This document shows positions 50,823 through 60,056 of a stretch of DNA of 64,000 nt, piece after piece. The DNA comes from Atlantibacter subterraneus. GTDB taxonomy: Bacteria; Pseudomonadota; Gammaproteobacteria; Enterobacterales; Enterobacteriaceae. The first letter of the stretch is position 1. The number at the start of each line of letters is the position of its first letter. The notes beneath the pieces are model-generated. The model worked only from the letters and a program-made list of their open reading frames with translations, did no database searches and was not told where the DNA came from. Both the position numbers and the translations under genes were made by a program. The stretch is taken from NCBI RefSeq assembly GCF_007570865.1, contig NZ_VLPS01000008.1, positions 62,001 to 126,000 on the forward strand, in the 5' to 3' direction.

Positions 50823-51935
50823 TTATTTCGCCACGTTGGTTGACGACCCGTCGGCATGCCACTGGAATACACCAAATTCAAATCCCTTCAGATCGCCTTT
50901 TTCATCCCAGTTCAGCGGCCCAATCACGGTATCAGCCCCGTGTTGTTTCAAGTCCTTAATCAAATCAGTCGGTTCTTTTGAACCGCTTCTGTCCATCGCA
51001 GTCGCCAGTGACTGTACGGCGGCATAGGTGATCCACACATACGGGCCGCTGGCATCTTTTTTGTCGGCTTTCAGGGCATCCACGATAGCCTTGTTGGAGG
51101 CTTCCTGGTCATAGCGTTTCGGCATGGTCACTAACATCCCCTCGCCCGCATCGCCCGCAATATTGGAAAGCGACGCGTTACCTACGCCTTCCGGGCCCAT
51201 AAACTGGGTTTTCAGGCCGGTGGCGCGCGCCTGGCGCAGCATCTGGCCCATTTCCGGGTAGTAACCGCCGTAATACACGAAATCGATATTTTCTTTTTGC
51301 AGGCGCGCCAGTAGTGCGGAGAAATCTTTCTCGCCTGCGGTGATGCCGTCAAAGAACACCACGTTGGCACCGCCTTTTTTCAGGCCGTCCTGAACGGAAC
51401 GCGCCAGGCCTTCGCCGTATTGCTGTTTGTCATGGATGATGGCGATACGCTGCGGCTTCACGGTTTCCAGAATATAGTTCGCCGCCGTTGGGCCTTGTGC
51501 GGAATCTAACCCGGCGGTACGCATGATCATCTGATAGCCGCGCTGGGTCAGTTCCGGGTTGGTCGCGCCCGGGGTGATCATCAGAATGCCTTCGTCTTCA
51601 TAGATATCGGAAGCCGGCTGGGTCGATGATGAACACAGGTGGCCAATCACATATTTAATGCCGTCGTTAACGATTTTGTTGGCGACGGCGACGGCCTGTT
51701 TCGGATCGCAGGCGTCGTCATACTCCACACCCACCAGGGTGTCGCCTTTGATCCCGCCTTTGGCGTTAATGTCTTTAATCGCCTGGCGCGCGCCGTTAAA
51801 TTCCATATCGCCCCACTGGGCGACCGGGCCGGACATCGCCCCCACGACCGCGACCTTAATCTCCTGCGCTGCTGCCGTGTGAGTCAGTGCCAGCGCGACC
51901 ATCCCTGCGATTACTGTTTTCGCGTTGTATTTCAT
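50823..51935 (-). CDS. livK: Leucine-specific periplasmic binding protein LivK
   Basis: LivK binds leucine in the periplasm and delivers it to LivHMGF. The 370-residue precursor has a signal peptide ([23 protein letters not shown]) followed by [19 protein letters not shown] and a conserved Cys pair ([18 protein letters not shown]). The ATG at 51935 was chosen by homology and a GGGGA ribosome site; an in-frame ATG five codons upstream is possible. It is first in livKHMGF and paralogous to LivJ at 52942-54045. Confidence 0.95.
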   Translation of the reverse strand: MKYNAKTVIAGMVALALTHTAAAQEIKVAVVGAMSGPVAQWGDMEFNGARQAIKDINAKGGIKGDTLVGVEYDDACDPKQAVAVANKIVNDGIKYVIGHLCSSSTQPASDIYEDEGILMITPGATNPELTQRGYQMIMRTAGLDSAQGPTAANYILETVKPQRIAIIHDKQQYGEGLARSVQDGLKKGGANVVFFDGITAGEKDFSALLARLQKENIDFVYYGGYYPEMGQMLRQARATGLKTQFMGPEGVGNASLSNIAGDAGEGMLVTMPKRYDQEASNKAIVDALKADKKDASGPYVWITYAAVQSLATAMDRSGSKEPTDLIKDLKQHGADTVIGPLNWDEKGDLKGFEFGVFQWHADGSSTNVAK

Positions 51936-52303
51936 TCCGTACATCCCCATTCATGCCAGTTGTAAATTTCTGGTTTTATTATGGTTAAAAAATGTTCTGC
52001 TGTTTTTGTAAACAACACTATTTTTACCTGTCTCTTTAATGAGTTAGCGCTAAATTTCGCTGCTCAACAGGCTAAAACGTCTATATATCATGACATTAAG
52101 CAAAGATAATATTCTGGATTCAGCCAGAGTTAAACAAAAAAAAGCAGAGATTTCAGCATAAAATATTGGTGCAATAAGCCGAACAAATCACTACCTTTCA
52201 GAGTAAAAACCTGGTTAAATTTCATTCCCGGAAGATTCGCACTGCTTTTGATACGTGATAAAAACTATTCAACTACTGAATCCATTAAAAAAGAGTAGGC
52301 GTT
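51936..52303. promoter_or_regulatory. AT-rich livK-panM divergent region
   Basis: About 370 bp of AT-rich DNA between livK and the panM leader. It must hold the livK promoter (minus) and the panM promoter (plus). Lrp control of liv promoters is known in E. coli, but its degenerate sites cannot be called by eye. No gene or stable hairpin is visible. Confidence 0.5.
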
Positions 52304-52357
52304 ATGGTCAATAATTTGGATACACTCCGACAAACTGCCTTCGGGATGCCACTATGA
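52304..52357 (+). CDS. Possible 17-residue leader peptide overlapping panM
   Basis: ATG-initiated MVNNLDTLRQTAFGMPL ends in TGA that overlaps the panM ATG as ATGA. GAGTAGG lies six bases upstream. The arrangement suggests translational coupling of panM to a short upstream frame, but the peptide has no recognisable family and may be chance. Confidence 0.35.
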   Translation: MVNNLDTLRQTAFGMPL

Positions 52358-52737
52358 AACTCACTATTATTCGTTTGCAGACGTTGACGCCGCAGGACCA
52401 TATCGACCTGGGCAAAATTTGGCCGGAATACTCCAGCGCATCGTTGAAGATTGATGAAGGCCACCGCATTTACGCCGCGCGTTTTAACGAGCGGCTGCTG
52501 GGCGCAGTACGTGTGACGTTAACCGGCGATCAGGGCGCGATGGATTCACTGCGGGTCCGGGAAGTGACGCGCCGACGCGGCGTCGGGCACTATTTGATCG
52601 AAGAAGTAATCCGCGATAACCCCGCCATCAACCACTGGTGGATTTCCGACGTTGGCGTCGAAGACCGCAACGTAATGAATGCGTTTATGCAGGCGCTGGG
52701 CTTTTCGATCGAGGAAGGCGGTTGGGAGAAGCGCTAA
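52354..52737 (+). CDS. panM: PanD maturation factor PanM (PanZ)
   Basis: PanM/PanZ is a GNAT-like protein that, with acetyl-CoA, triggers self-cleavage of aspartate decarboxylase PanD and mediates CoA feedback on pantothenate synthesis. The 127-residue product has the pyrophosphate loop RVREVTRRRGVGHYLIEEV and the family C-terminus MQALGFSIEEGGWEK. It lies between livK and livJ as in E. coli; a hairpin follows the stop codon. Confidence 0.95.
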   Translation: MKLTIIRLQTLTPQDHIDLGKIWPEYSSASLKIDEGHRIYAARFNERLLGAVRVTLTGDQGAMDSLRVREVTRRRGVGHYLIEEVIRDNPAINHWWISDVGVEDRNVMNAFMQALGFSIEEGGWEKR

Positions 52738-52741
52738 AAAA

Positions 52742-52766
52742 CCGGTCGCTGGCTATCAGCGACCGG
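52742..52766 (+). terminator. Hairpin terminator of panM
   Basis: CCGGTCGCTG, short loop, CAGCGACCGG followed by GGTTTT directly after panM. Its right arm abuts the first copy of the 44-bp intergenic repeat. Confidence 0.7.
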
Positions 52767-52806
52767 GGTTTTCGAGCACAGTCAACGCCGCTACGGCGTG
52801 AAAGGC
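52763..52806. repeat. 44-bp intergenic repeat, copy A
   Basis: Begins CCGGGGTTTTCGA and ends with the palindrome-containing CGCCGCTACGGCGTGAAAGGC. It matches copy B at 52888-52931 at 42 of 44 positions. Such CCGGGG/GTCAACGCCGC elements look like a dispersed enterobacterial intergenic repeat; copy number elsewhere is unknown. Confidence 0.85.
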
Positions 52807-52861
52807 AATTCACTCTTTGCCCGAGCATTTCACGTTGTAGCAAGGCGACAAGTGAGAAAAT

Positions 52862-52893
52862 CCCCGGGAGCTTACATCAGTAAGTGACCGGGG
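52862..52893. terminator. Hairpin beside repeat copy B (possible livJ terminator)
   Basis: CCCCGG..TTAC, loop ATCAG-like, GTAA..CCGGGG forms an imperfect stem, with GGTTTT on its plus-strand side. The minus-strand flank has little T-tract, so a livJ terminator role is uncertain. Confidence 0.5.
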
Positions 52894-52931
52894 TTTTCGA
52901 ACGCAGTCAACGCCGCTACGGCGTGAAAGGC
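52888..52931. repeat. 44-bp intergenic repeat, copy B
   Basis: Same orientation as copy A, two mismatches, 125 bp apart start to start. Its right end is 10 bp from the livJ stop codon. Both copies sit at the right side of a hairpin, so the unit may be hairpin plus 44-bp tail. Confidence 0.85.
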
Positions 52932-52941
52932 GACAGGCAAA

Positions 52942-54045
52942 TTATTTGGCGTCAGTCGCCGTGCCGTTCGCATGCCAGGTAAACACGCCAAACTCAAACC
53001 CTTTCAGATCGCCCTTCTCATCCCATGACAGCGGACCCATCACGGTTTCAACAGAGTTAGCTTTCAGGTATTTAGCGATTTCAGCCGGATCGTCAGACTG
53101 GTTCAAACCGGCCTGCAGAGATTGCAGCGCAGCGTAGGTGGTCCACACGAACGCGCCGCTCGGATCCTGTTTCTTGGCTTTGATCGCGTCCACAATCGGT
53201 TTGTTCGCCGGAACCTGATCGTAGTTCTTCGGCTTGGTTACTAACATGCCTTCGGCAGATTCACCGGCGATGTTAGACAGAGACACGTTCGCCACGCCTT
53301 CCGGGCCCATAAACTGGGTTTTCAGACCTGCCGCGCGCGCCTGGCGCAGGATCTGGCCCATTTCCGGGTGGTAGCCACCGTAGTAAACGAAGTCGATATT
53401 TTCTTTCTTCAGACGCGCTACCAGGGTAGAGAAATCTTTCTCACCAGCGGTGATACCGTCAAAGAACACCACGTTCGCGCCAGCTTTCTTCAGGTTATCC
53501 TGCACGGAACGCGCCAGGCCTTCGCCGTACTGCTGTTTGTCGTGGATAACTGCGATGCGCTGCGGCTTCACTTTCTCAGCAATGTATTTCGCCGCGGTCG
53601 GGCCCTGGTCGGAATCCAGACCGGTGGTGCGCAGCACCAGCTGATAACCCCGCGCAGTCAGTTCCGGAGCGGTCGCCGCTGGCGTGATCATCAGAATGCC
53701 TTCGTCTTCGTAGATATCAGACGCTGGCTGTGTAGAAGAAGAGCACAGGTGGCCGATAACATATTTGATGCCGTCGTTAACCACTTTGTTCGCTACCGCT
53801 ACCGCTTGTTTCGGGTCGCAGGCGTCATCGTATTTGGTCACAACCAGTTTGTTGCCTTTGATGCCGCCCTTAGCGTTAATATCGGCAACCGCTTGCTCTG
53901 CGCCAGTAAACTCCTGGTCTCCATACTGCGCGACCGGGCCGGACATTGCGCCGACGACGGCGATCTTAATATCTTCCGCCATTGCCGCGCTGCTCATCGC
54001 CAGAGCGATACATCCCGCCAGTAACGCTTTACCCGTCATTTTCAT
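52942..54045 (-). CDS. livJ: Leu/Ile/Val-binding protein LivJ
   Basis: LivJ binds all three branched-chain amino acids in the periplasm and shares the LivHMGF permease with LivK. The 367-residue precursor has a signal peptide ([23 protein letters not shown]), mature [21 protein letters not shown] and the Cys pair in [14 protein letters not shown]. The ATG at 54045 matches E. coli length; a 19-residue upstream extension lacks support. It is monocistronic. Similarity to LivK over the full length shows an old duplication. Confidence 0.97.
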   Translation of the reverse strand: MKMTGKALLAGCIALAMSSAAMAEDIKIAVVGAMSGPVAQYGDQEFTGAEQAVADINAKGGIKGNKLVVTKYDDACDPKQAVAVANKVVNDGIKYVIGHLCSSSTQPASDIYEDEGILMITPAATAPELTARGYQLVLRTTGLDSDQGPTAAKYIAEKVKPQRIAVIHDKQQYGEGLARSVQDNLKKAGANVVFFDGITAGEKDFSTLVARLKKENIDFVYYGGYHPEMGQILRQARAAGLKTQFMGPEGVANVSLSNIAGESAEGMLVTKPKNYDQVPANKPIVDAIKAKKQDPSGAFVWTTYAALQSLQAGLNQSDDPAEIAKYLKANSVETVMGPLSWDEKGDLKGFEFGVFTWHANGTATDAK

Positions 54046-54303
54046 CCTGAGGATCCCCATTGTTGTGGTTGTTGAAGTTGTTTTGTTGTTTTGATTTGGC
54101 ACATTATATCGCTATCGCACTAAGGCGCAGCATTAGATAGTAGAAAGGAGGGACGCCACCGGTGCCTGAGCAGCATACTCTGCTAAAACATACCCCATTT
54201 TTCTGATTTTGGAACAACAATTTTGTGGGGTGAATAACAGAAAGTGAGCGCGGCGGTGTCTTATTGCAACATTAGTGCAACAACAATGCCCGCCGCGTCA
54301 GGG
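54046..54303 (-). promoter_or_regulatory. livJ promoter region
   Basis: About 258 bp with the livJ promoter (minus strand). Near 54250-54300 a CGCGGCGG...CCGCCGCG outer stem encloses TTGCA...TGCAA; it follows the aminotransferase gene and may terminate it, but no T-tract is present. No gene is visible. Confidence 0.45.
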
Positions 54304-55563
54304 TTAGCGCGGTAAAACCTGTTTAAGAATATTTAGCGCCTGGGTGAATTGCGCTTGCGGGATTGTCAGCGGATACAGGAAGCGGATCACGTTGCCGTAC
54401 ACACCACAGGTGAGTAACAGCAGCCCCTGCTCCAGCGCCGCTTGCTGAACGTCGCGGGTGATGTCCGGTGACGGTTTGCCGGTTGCCGGGTCGTTAAACT
54501 CGATGGCAATCATCGAACCCAGCCCGCGCACCTGCGCTATTGCTTTGCTCTGCACCTGCTCCAGCACCTCTTTCAACTGCGCGCCAAGTTCATTCGCGCG
54601 CTGGCACAGTTTTTCATCGTCAATGACGTCCAGTACCGCATGGGCCGAAGCAATCGCCAGCGGGTTACCGGCGTAGGTTCCGCCCAGCCCGCCCGGCGCG
54701 GGGGCATCCATCACCTCGGCGCGCCCCGCGACGGCGGATAGCGGCATCCCGCCCGCCAGGCTTTTCGCCATGGTGATCAGATCGGCTTTCACCGGATAAT
54801 GCTCCATGGCGAACAGCTTACCGGTACGCGCAAAGCCGGTCTGGACTTCATCGGCAATCAACAGGATGCCGTGCTGGTCACAAATCTGCCGCAGCGCGCT
54901 GAAAAATTCCGGCGGCGCAACGTTAAATCCGCCTTCACCCTGAATGGGCTCTAATACAATTGCCGCCACCTGGTCCGGGGCGATATCGGCTTTGAAGAGA
55001 TATTCCAGGCTTTCCAGCGCCTGCTCAACGCTGACGCCGTGCAGGTCATTCGGGTAGCGGGCATGGAACACCGAACCGGGGAACGGACCAAAGCCGAGCT
55101 TATACGGGGCCACTTTGCCGGTGAGCGCCATGGTCATAAAGGTTCGGCCATGAAACGCGCCGCTAAAGGTAATAATGCCGGGGCGACGAGTGCTGGCCCG
55201 GGCGATTTTCACGGCGTTTTCTACCGCTTCCGCGCCGGTAGTAAAAAACGCGGTTTTCACCGGCCCTTCAATGGGGGCGCGCTCGTTGATGCGCTCCGCC
55301 AACGACACGTACCCTTCGTAAGGCACAATTTGATAGGCGGTATGGGTAAAGGCCTTAAGCTGCTTTTCAATCGCCTCAACCAGGCGCGGATGGCGGTGCC
55401 CGGTATTCAGCACGGCAATCCCGGCGGCGAAATCAATCACTTCCCGGCCTTCCACATCCCACAGGGTGGCGTTTTCCGCACGCTCAGCGTAAAACCCGCA
55501 CATCACGCCGATACCGCGCGGCGTTGCATTCTGACGGCGTTGATTTAGTTCTGAATTTTTCAC
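54304..55563 (-). CDS. Class III PLP aminotransferase, 4-aminobutyrate transaminase-like
   Basis: A 419-residue class III aminotransferase of the GabT/PuuE group, predicted to move the amino group of GABA (or a similar omega-amino acid) to 2-oxoglutarate. It has GIAVLNTGHRHP, FFTTGAEAVENAVKIAR, AFHGRTFM, LEPIQGEGGFNV, IADEVQTGFARTG and the PLP lysine in MAKSLAGGMPL. The start is GTG at 55563 with GGAG upstream. It is divergent from a MocR regulator with a 115-bp gap. In E. coli livJ and rpoH are neighbours without this pair, so it is an accessory locus. The real substrate cannot be fixed. Confidence 0.9.
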   Translation of the reverse strand: MKNSELNQRRQNATPRGIGVMCGFYAERAENATLWDVEGREVIDFAAGIAVLNTGHRHPRLVEAIEKQLKAFTHTAYQIVPYEGYVSLAERINERAPIEGPVKTAFFTTGAEAVENAVKIARASTRRPGIITFSGAFHGRTFMTMALTGKVAPYKLGFGPFPGSVFHARYPNDLHGVSVEQALESLEYLFKADIAPDQVAAIVLEPIQGEGGFNVAPPEFFSALRQICDQHGILLIADEVQTGFARTGKLFAMEHYPVKADLITMAKSLAGGMPLSAVAGRAEVMDAPAPGGLGGTYAGNPLAIASAHAVLDVIDDEKLCQRANELGAQLKEVLEQVQSKAIAQVRGLGSMIAIEFNDPATGKPSPDITRDVQQAALEQGLLLLTCGVYGNVIRFLYPLTIPQAQFTQALNILKQVLPR

Positions 55564-55678
55564 TTTCGTCTCTCCGCAGCTTTTTTACGTTGATGCAACA
55601 TGTACACTACATTGTGGTTTATTTAGCGCGCTTTGGTTCTATAATCGAGTACCAATCCTGACTGATTGAGGGATCCAA
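55564..55678. promoter_or_regulatory. Divergent promoter with inverted repeat for MocR regulator
   Basis: An inverted repeat TTGGTTCT...AGTACCAA (55633-55655, one mismatch) surrounds TATAAT at 55640-55645, a plausible -10 of the regulator gene. This suggests autoregulation by the MocR protein. Promoter assignment is by eye. Confidence 0.5.
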
Positions 55679-57172
55679 TTGCATTCTCTGGTGGGCGACT
55701 TAGTGCTGGTGCGCTTTGCGGCGCAGCGGGATGGGCTTTTGCATCGACGTTTATATAATGCGCTGCGCCAGGCGATTCTGGATAAAAGCCTGGCCCCGCA
55801 GACGCGCCTGCCCGCCTCGCGAGATCTCGCCGCGCAGTTGGGCATTTCGCGCAACAGCGTGATTACGGTGTACGAGCAGCTGCTGGCGGAAGGCTATGTC
55901 ACTTCACGCCAGGGCAGCGGCACCTGGGTGGCGCAAACCCTGCCGGATAACGTGTTTCACCCGCAGGCGTGTGCCAATGCGCTATCGCAACCCGCCGCGG
56001 TACCCGCGTTTTCTCGCCGTGGGCAGCAGTTGCTGGATAACATCAGCGCCAGCCCAAGCCAGTGGGGCGCGTTTATTCCCGGCGTGCCGGACGTCAGCGC
56101 CTTTCCCCATCAGCGCTTCAGCAAAATTCAGGCGCGCATCAGCCGCCGCCCCGCTCCGCGACAGCTTACTTACAGCAATAATGGCGGCTCACCGGCGCTG
56201 CAACAGGCGCTGGTAGAGTATTTGCGGGTAGCCCGTTCGGTGAACTGCAACGCTGAACAGATCCTGATCGTCGAAGGCGTGCATCAGGCCATTGACCTGG
56301 TGACGCGAATGCTCACCAACCCCGGCGACCGCGCCTGGATTGAGGAACCTTCCTACTGGGGCATCCGCCATATTTTGCAGATGAATGACGTGACGCTCTG
56401 CCCGGTCGATGTCGATCAGGCCGGCATGAACCCTCCGGAAACCGTTGATGAAAACCCGCGCCTGATCTTCGTCACCCCTTCGCATCAGTACCCGTTGGGG
56501 CCGGTGATGAGCCTGGAACGGCGGCAGCGCCTGCTGAACGTTGCGGCGCGCCAGCCGTGCTGGATAGTGGAAGATGATTACGACAGCGAATTTCGCTTTT
56601 CTGGCCAGCCGATCCCGGCGCTCCAGGGGCTGGTGCCCGACGCGCCGGTGATTTATATCGGCACGTTCAGCAAGACGCTCTATCCCGGTCTGCGGCTCGG
56701 GTACCTGGTACTGCCGCCGGCCCTGGCCGAATCGTTCAGAAAAGCCCATGCCGAGTTGTACCGCAGCGGGCATTCGCTGATCCAAACCGCCTTAGCCGAG
56801 TTTATCGAAACCGGGCAGTACAGTGCCCATATTCGCCGGATGCGGCTGCTGTACAGCAAACGCCGGGCGCTGCTGTGCCAGTTAATTACCCATGCGTTCG
56901 GCCCGCAGGCGCTGAATGATTTTAACGACAACGCTGGGCTACATCTGGTTTTGCATCTGCCGGGCGAGGCGGATGACGTAGCGATTGCGGCCCATGCGAA
57001 CGCACGGGGCATTCTGGTGCGGGCGCTGTCGCGCTATTACGTGGGGTCTAAAAAACGGCGGGGATTGCTGATGGGATTCGCCAGCATTACCGAAGAGCAG
57101 ATGCCGGAAGCCTTTGAGCGGCTGGTGGAATCGGTGCGGCTGTTTTGCCCGCAAGCATTTATCCAACGCTAA
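55679..57172 (+). CDS. MocR/GabR/PdxR-type transcription regulator
   Basis: A 497-residue regulator fusing a GntR-type winged helix (residues about 20-85; RLPASRDLAAQLGISRNSVI and LLAEGYVTSRQGSGTWV) to a class I aminotransferase-like domain that binds PLP (Lys in GTFSKTLYPGLRLGYLVLP; IVEDDYDSEFRF). The best start is TTG at 55679 with AGGGA six bases upstream; no ATG lies near the conserved N-terminus. Divergent from a GABA-transaminase-like gene, it probably senses PLP plus an amino acid and controls that gene, as GabR does in Bacillus. The effector is unproven. Confidence 0.9.
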   Translation: MHSLVGDLVLVRFAAQRDGLLHRRLYNALRQAILDKSLAPQTRLPASRDLAAQLGISRNSVITVYEQLLAEGYVTSRQGSGTWVAQTLPDNVFHPQACANALSQPAAVPAFSRRGQQLLDNISASPSQWGAFIPGVPDVSAFPHQRFSKIQARISRRPAPRQLTYSNNGGSPALQQALVEYLRVARSVNCNAEQILIVEGVHQAIDLVTRMLTNPGDRAWIEEPSYWGIRHILQMNDVTLCPVDVDQAGMNPPETVDENPRLIFVTPSHQYPLGPVMSLERRQRLLNVAARQPCWIVEDDYDSEFRFSGQPIPALQGLVPDAPVIYIGTFSKTLYPGLRLGYLVLPPALAESFRKAHAELYRSGHSLIQTALAEFIETGQYSAHIRRMRLLYSKRRALLCQLITHAFGPQALNDFNDNAGLHLVLHLPGEADDVAIAAHANARGILVRALSRYYVGSKKRRGLLMGFASITEEQMPEAFERLVESVRLFCPQAFIQR

Positions 57173-57180
57173 AAACAAAA

Positions 57181-57211
57181 ATACCCCATGATCTCTCACG
57201 GGGTATTTTTT
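57181..57211. terminator. Bidirectional terminator between MocR gene and rpoH
   Basis: ATACCCC, 12-base loop, GGGGTAT followed by T6 on the plus strand and preceded by AAAAACAAAA for the minus strand; located between convergent genes. Confidence 0.8.
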
Positions 57212-57225
57212 ATCGCCAGCGGCTA

Positions 57226-58083
57226 TCAGGCTTCGATAGCGGCGCGCAGTTTTTTCATTGCATTCTTCTCAAGCTGGCGCACACGTTCGGCGGAGACGCC
57301 ATAACGGTCGGCCAGTTCCTGCAAGGTGGTTTTGCTGTCTTCATCCAGCCAGCGGGCGCGGATGATGTGCTGGCTACGTTCGTCCAGCCCCTGCATCGCA
57401 TCAGACAGTTTATCCGCCGCGTGCTCTTCCCAGTTGTCATCCTCAATGCCGTCGGCAAAGTTCGAGGATTTATCCTGTAGGTAGAGAACCGGGGCCATCG
57501 GCTGTCCGTCCGGCGCATCGTCGTCCGGCGACATATCAAACGTCATGTCCTGGGCCGCCATACGCGACTCCATTTCACGCACGTCTTTGCTGGTTACGCC
57601 CAGCTCGCGAGCCACCATTTCTACTTCATCCTGGTTAAACCAGCCCAGACGCTGCTTGGTTTTGCGCAGGTTAAAGAACAGCTTGCGCTGTGCTTTGGTG
57701 GTTGCCACTTTCACAATACGCCAGTTACGCAGCACGTATTCGTGAATTTCCGCTTTGATCCAGTGCACCGCGAAGGACACCAGACGCACGCCCACTTCCG
57801 GGTTGAAGCGACGCACGGCTTTCATCAGGCCGATATTGCCTTCCTGAATCAGATCCGCCTGCGGCAGGCCATAGCCCGCGTAGTTACGAGCGATATGAAC
57901 AACAAATCGCAGGTGAGACAGGATCAGCTTTTTCGCTGCTTCCAGATCGCCCTGGTAATGCAGCTTTTCAGCAAGTGTCCGTTCTTCCTCGGCCGATAAC
58001 ATCGGCCAGGCGTTGGCGGCCCGGATATAGGATTCCAGGTTGCCTACCGGAGCGAGCGCTAAAGTTTGCATTTCTTTGGTCAT
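57226..58083 (-). CDS. rpoH: Heat-shock sigma factor RpoH (sigma-32)
   Basis: RpoH directs RNA polymerase to heat-shock promoters. The 285-residue product is one longer than E. coli. It has region 2 ([45 protein letters not shown]), the RpoH box [16 protein letters not shown] and region 4 ([27 protein letters not shown]). The gene is monocistronic with a 254-bp upstream region. In E. coli translation is thermally controlled by mRNA folding around the start codon; I could not fold it here. Confidence 0.98.
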   Translation of the reverse strand: MTKEMQTLALAPVGNLESYIRAANAWPMLSAEEERTLAEKLHYQGDLEAAKKLILSHLRFVVHIARNYAGYGLPQADLIQEGNIGLMKAVRRFNPEVGVRLVSFAVHWIKAEIHEYVLRNWRIVKVATTKAQRKLFFNLRKTKQRLGWFNQDEVEMVARELGVTSKDVREMESRMAAQDMTFDMSPDDDAPDGQPMAPVLYLQDKSSNFADGIEDDNWEEHAADKLSDAMQGLDERSQHIIRARWLDEDSKTTLQELADRYGVSAERVRQLEKNAMKKLRAAIEA

Positions 58084-58337
58084 TCAAATCCTCTCAATCA
58101 TTATCAGACTGGCGGTACGTTGTCCCCATCAGGCAACAACCAGGCCAGTTCTTATGAGCAACGAGAATATCATCCACTCTTTTTTCAGACAGTGATTTTA
58201 TCCACAAGTTCCATGTCGGTTTGTGAATAGTTTACACACAGAGTGTGACAACGCTATGAAAAAGCGAGGCAGGGTATTCAGTGATTCTCCCCTGCAGACG
58301 GGAACTCGTAGCAGGGGAGAAGTATACCAAACTTTTT
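58084..58337 (-). promoter_or_regulatory. rpoH promoter region
   Basis: 254 bp between ftsX and rpoH, where the multiple rpoH promoters of enterics lie. No single promoter can be assigned with confidence by eye, and no gene is seen. Confidence 0.5.
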
Positions 58338-59393
58338 TTAGTCGGGGGTAAAGTGACGTAAATGTTGCACAGTGGCAAGCCAGGCTGCCAGCCAGCCGAT
58401 CATTGAGCACACCAGCAGCAGCAGCAGGCATTCATCAAAGGATAAGCCATTGAGATCAAAGGCTGTCCCGAATACCCGCGCCACATCAGTGACGGCGGAT
58501 GACAGCCGCATCACCAAAATTTCTGAAAGAATCAGTGACAAAAATGCGCCGCTAAAACCGAGTAATGCGCCACCGTATAAAAACGGACGCAGGATAAATC
58601 CGTCGGTAGCACCAATCAGCTTTTGCACGTTAATCGTGTCGCGACGGGCAAAAATACTCAGCCGCACGCTGTTGCCAATCACCAGGAATACCGCAGCGAC
58701 CATCAATACGCCGATCATCGCTGCTACGCGCCCCACCAGGCCGGTTAAGGCCGCAAGACGGGCAAACCAGCTGTCGTCCATACGCACTTCGTCCACGCCC
58801 TGCACGCGCGCAACCCGGTCGCGCAGCGTATTCAGCGCTTCAGTACCCTGGAAATCCAGCTTCGGCACGATCACCGCCACGGCAGGCAGCGGGTTTTCTT
58901 CCAGCATATCCAGCGCGCCGCCAAAGCCAGACCAGTTGCGGAACTCGCCTAACGCCTCTTCCCGCGACAGGTAATTGACTTTCTCAACCCCCTGCTCGGC
59001 CTGCAATTGCCCTACCACCTGCTGGGCCGCATCGTCGTCCAGCGCTTTATCAAGATAAACGGTGATCTGCGGGGAAGGATAATACTGGGTCGCCGCCTGG
59101 TTGACGTTCTTATAAACCATGTAGCAGACGCTGGGCAGCGTCAGGGAGATGGCGATGACCATTACGGTCAAAAACGTGGCGAGCGGTTTGCTTTTCAAAT
59201 CCTGCAGCGCGCCGTTCCAGGCATAGCGGAACTGCTCGTTAACGCCGCCTTTGCGGGATTTCGCTTTCGCAGGCTGGCCTTTGGCGCGTTTCGGCGGCTG
59301 ACGGTTGCTGTCGCCGCCCATTTTCTGGCGGGTAAAACCGCTGAGCTTGTTGCCAAAGCGCTTCATTTCATTCAGCGCATCACGTTTATTCAC
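58338..59393 (-). CDS. ftsX: Cell division ABC transporter permease-like FtsX
   Basis: FtsX pairs with FtsE at the division septum and activates periplasmic amidases through EnvC. The protein has an extended basic N-terminal cytoplasmic region, four membrane helices, and a periplasmic domain between the first two ([18 protein letters not shown] to [14 protein letters not shown]). The GTG at 59393 gives the family start (V/M)NKRDAL and overlaps the ftsE stop by 8 bp, with GGAGG upstream (351 residues). An ATG at 59408 would add five residues and cannot be excluded. Confidence 0.95.
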   Translation of the reverse strand: MNKRDALNEMKRFGNKLSGFTRQKMGGDSNRQPPKRAKGQPAKAKSRKGGVNEQFRYAWNGALQDLKSKPLATFLTVMVIAISLTLPSVCYMVYKNVNQAATQYYPSPQITVYLDKALDDDAAQQVVGQLQAEQGVEKVNYLSREEALGEFRNWSGFGGALDMLEENPLPAVAVIVPKLDFQGTEALNTLRDRVARVQGVDEVRMDDSWFARLAALTGLVGRVAAMIGVLMVAAVFLVIGNSVRLSIFARRDTINVQKLIGATDGFILRPFLYGGALLGFSGAFLSLILSEILVMRLSSAVTDVARVFGTAFDLNGLSFDECLLLLLVCSMIGWLAAWLATVQHLRHFTPD

Positions 59394-60054
59394 CGGGGCG
59401 GCCTCCATGCAAATGCCCTTCGCTCAGGGTCAACATCGGATAGTGGCGGCTGGAAATCAGCCCCATATCATGCGTAGCCATCAGTACCGTAACGCCCACG
59501 CGGTTAAACTCTTCGAACAGACGCAAAATGCCTTCCGACAGCGCTTCATCCAGGTTGCCGGTCGGTTCATCCGCCAGCAGAACCGCGGGCTTATTCACCA
59601 CCGCCCGGGCGATGCCCACGCGCTGCTGTTCACCGCCGGATAGCTGGATCGGGAAGCTTTTGGCTTTATCCAGCAGGCCGACTTTATCCAGCGCGGCGCT
59701 GACGCGGCGGCGGATATCTTCGCTGCTGGCCCCGGCGATGATCAGCGGGATCGCCACATTATCAAATACCGTTCTGTCCATCAGCAGATGGTGATCCTGA
59801 AAGATCATGCCAATCTGGCGGCGTAAAAACGGCACTTCACGATTTTTTAAACGGCTGATCTCATGACCGGCAAAATAAATTTGCCCCGCGCTGGGGCGTT
59901 CAATGCCGCAGATAAGCTTCAGCAGCGTACTCTTACCGGCGCCGGAGTGGCCGGTAAGGAATGCCATCTCGCCAGGTTGCAGGTGAAATGTCACCCCCTG
60001 CAGAGCCTGTCTCCCACCAAGATAGGCTTTGCTGACCTGTTCAAAGCGAATCAT
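59386..60054 (-). CDS. ftsE: Cell division ATP-binding protein FtsE
   Basis: ATPase of the FtsEX complex that couples cytoplasmic ATP use to septal peptidoglycan splitting. The 222-residue protein has Walker [10 protein letters not shown], signature [14 protein letters not shown], Walker [14 protein letters not shown] and H-loop MATHD. It starts 2 bp after ftsY ends and overlaps ftsX. Confidence 0.98.
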   Translation of the reverse strand: MIRFEQVSKAYLGGRQALQGVTFHLQPGEMAFLTGHSGAGKSTLLKLICGIERPSAGQIYFAGHEISRLKNREVPFLRRQIGMIFQDHHLLMDRTVFDNVAIPLIIAGASSEDIRRRVSAALDKVGLLDKAKSFPIQLSGGEQQRVGIARAVVNKPAVLLADEPTGNLDEALSEGILRLFEEFNRVGVTVLMATHDMGLISSRHYPMLTLSEGHLHGGRPGE

Positions 60055-60056
60055 TG

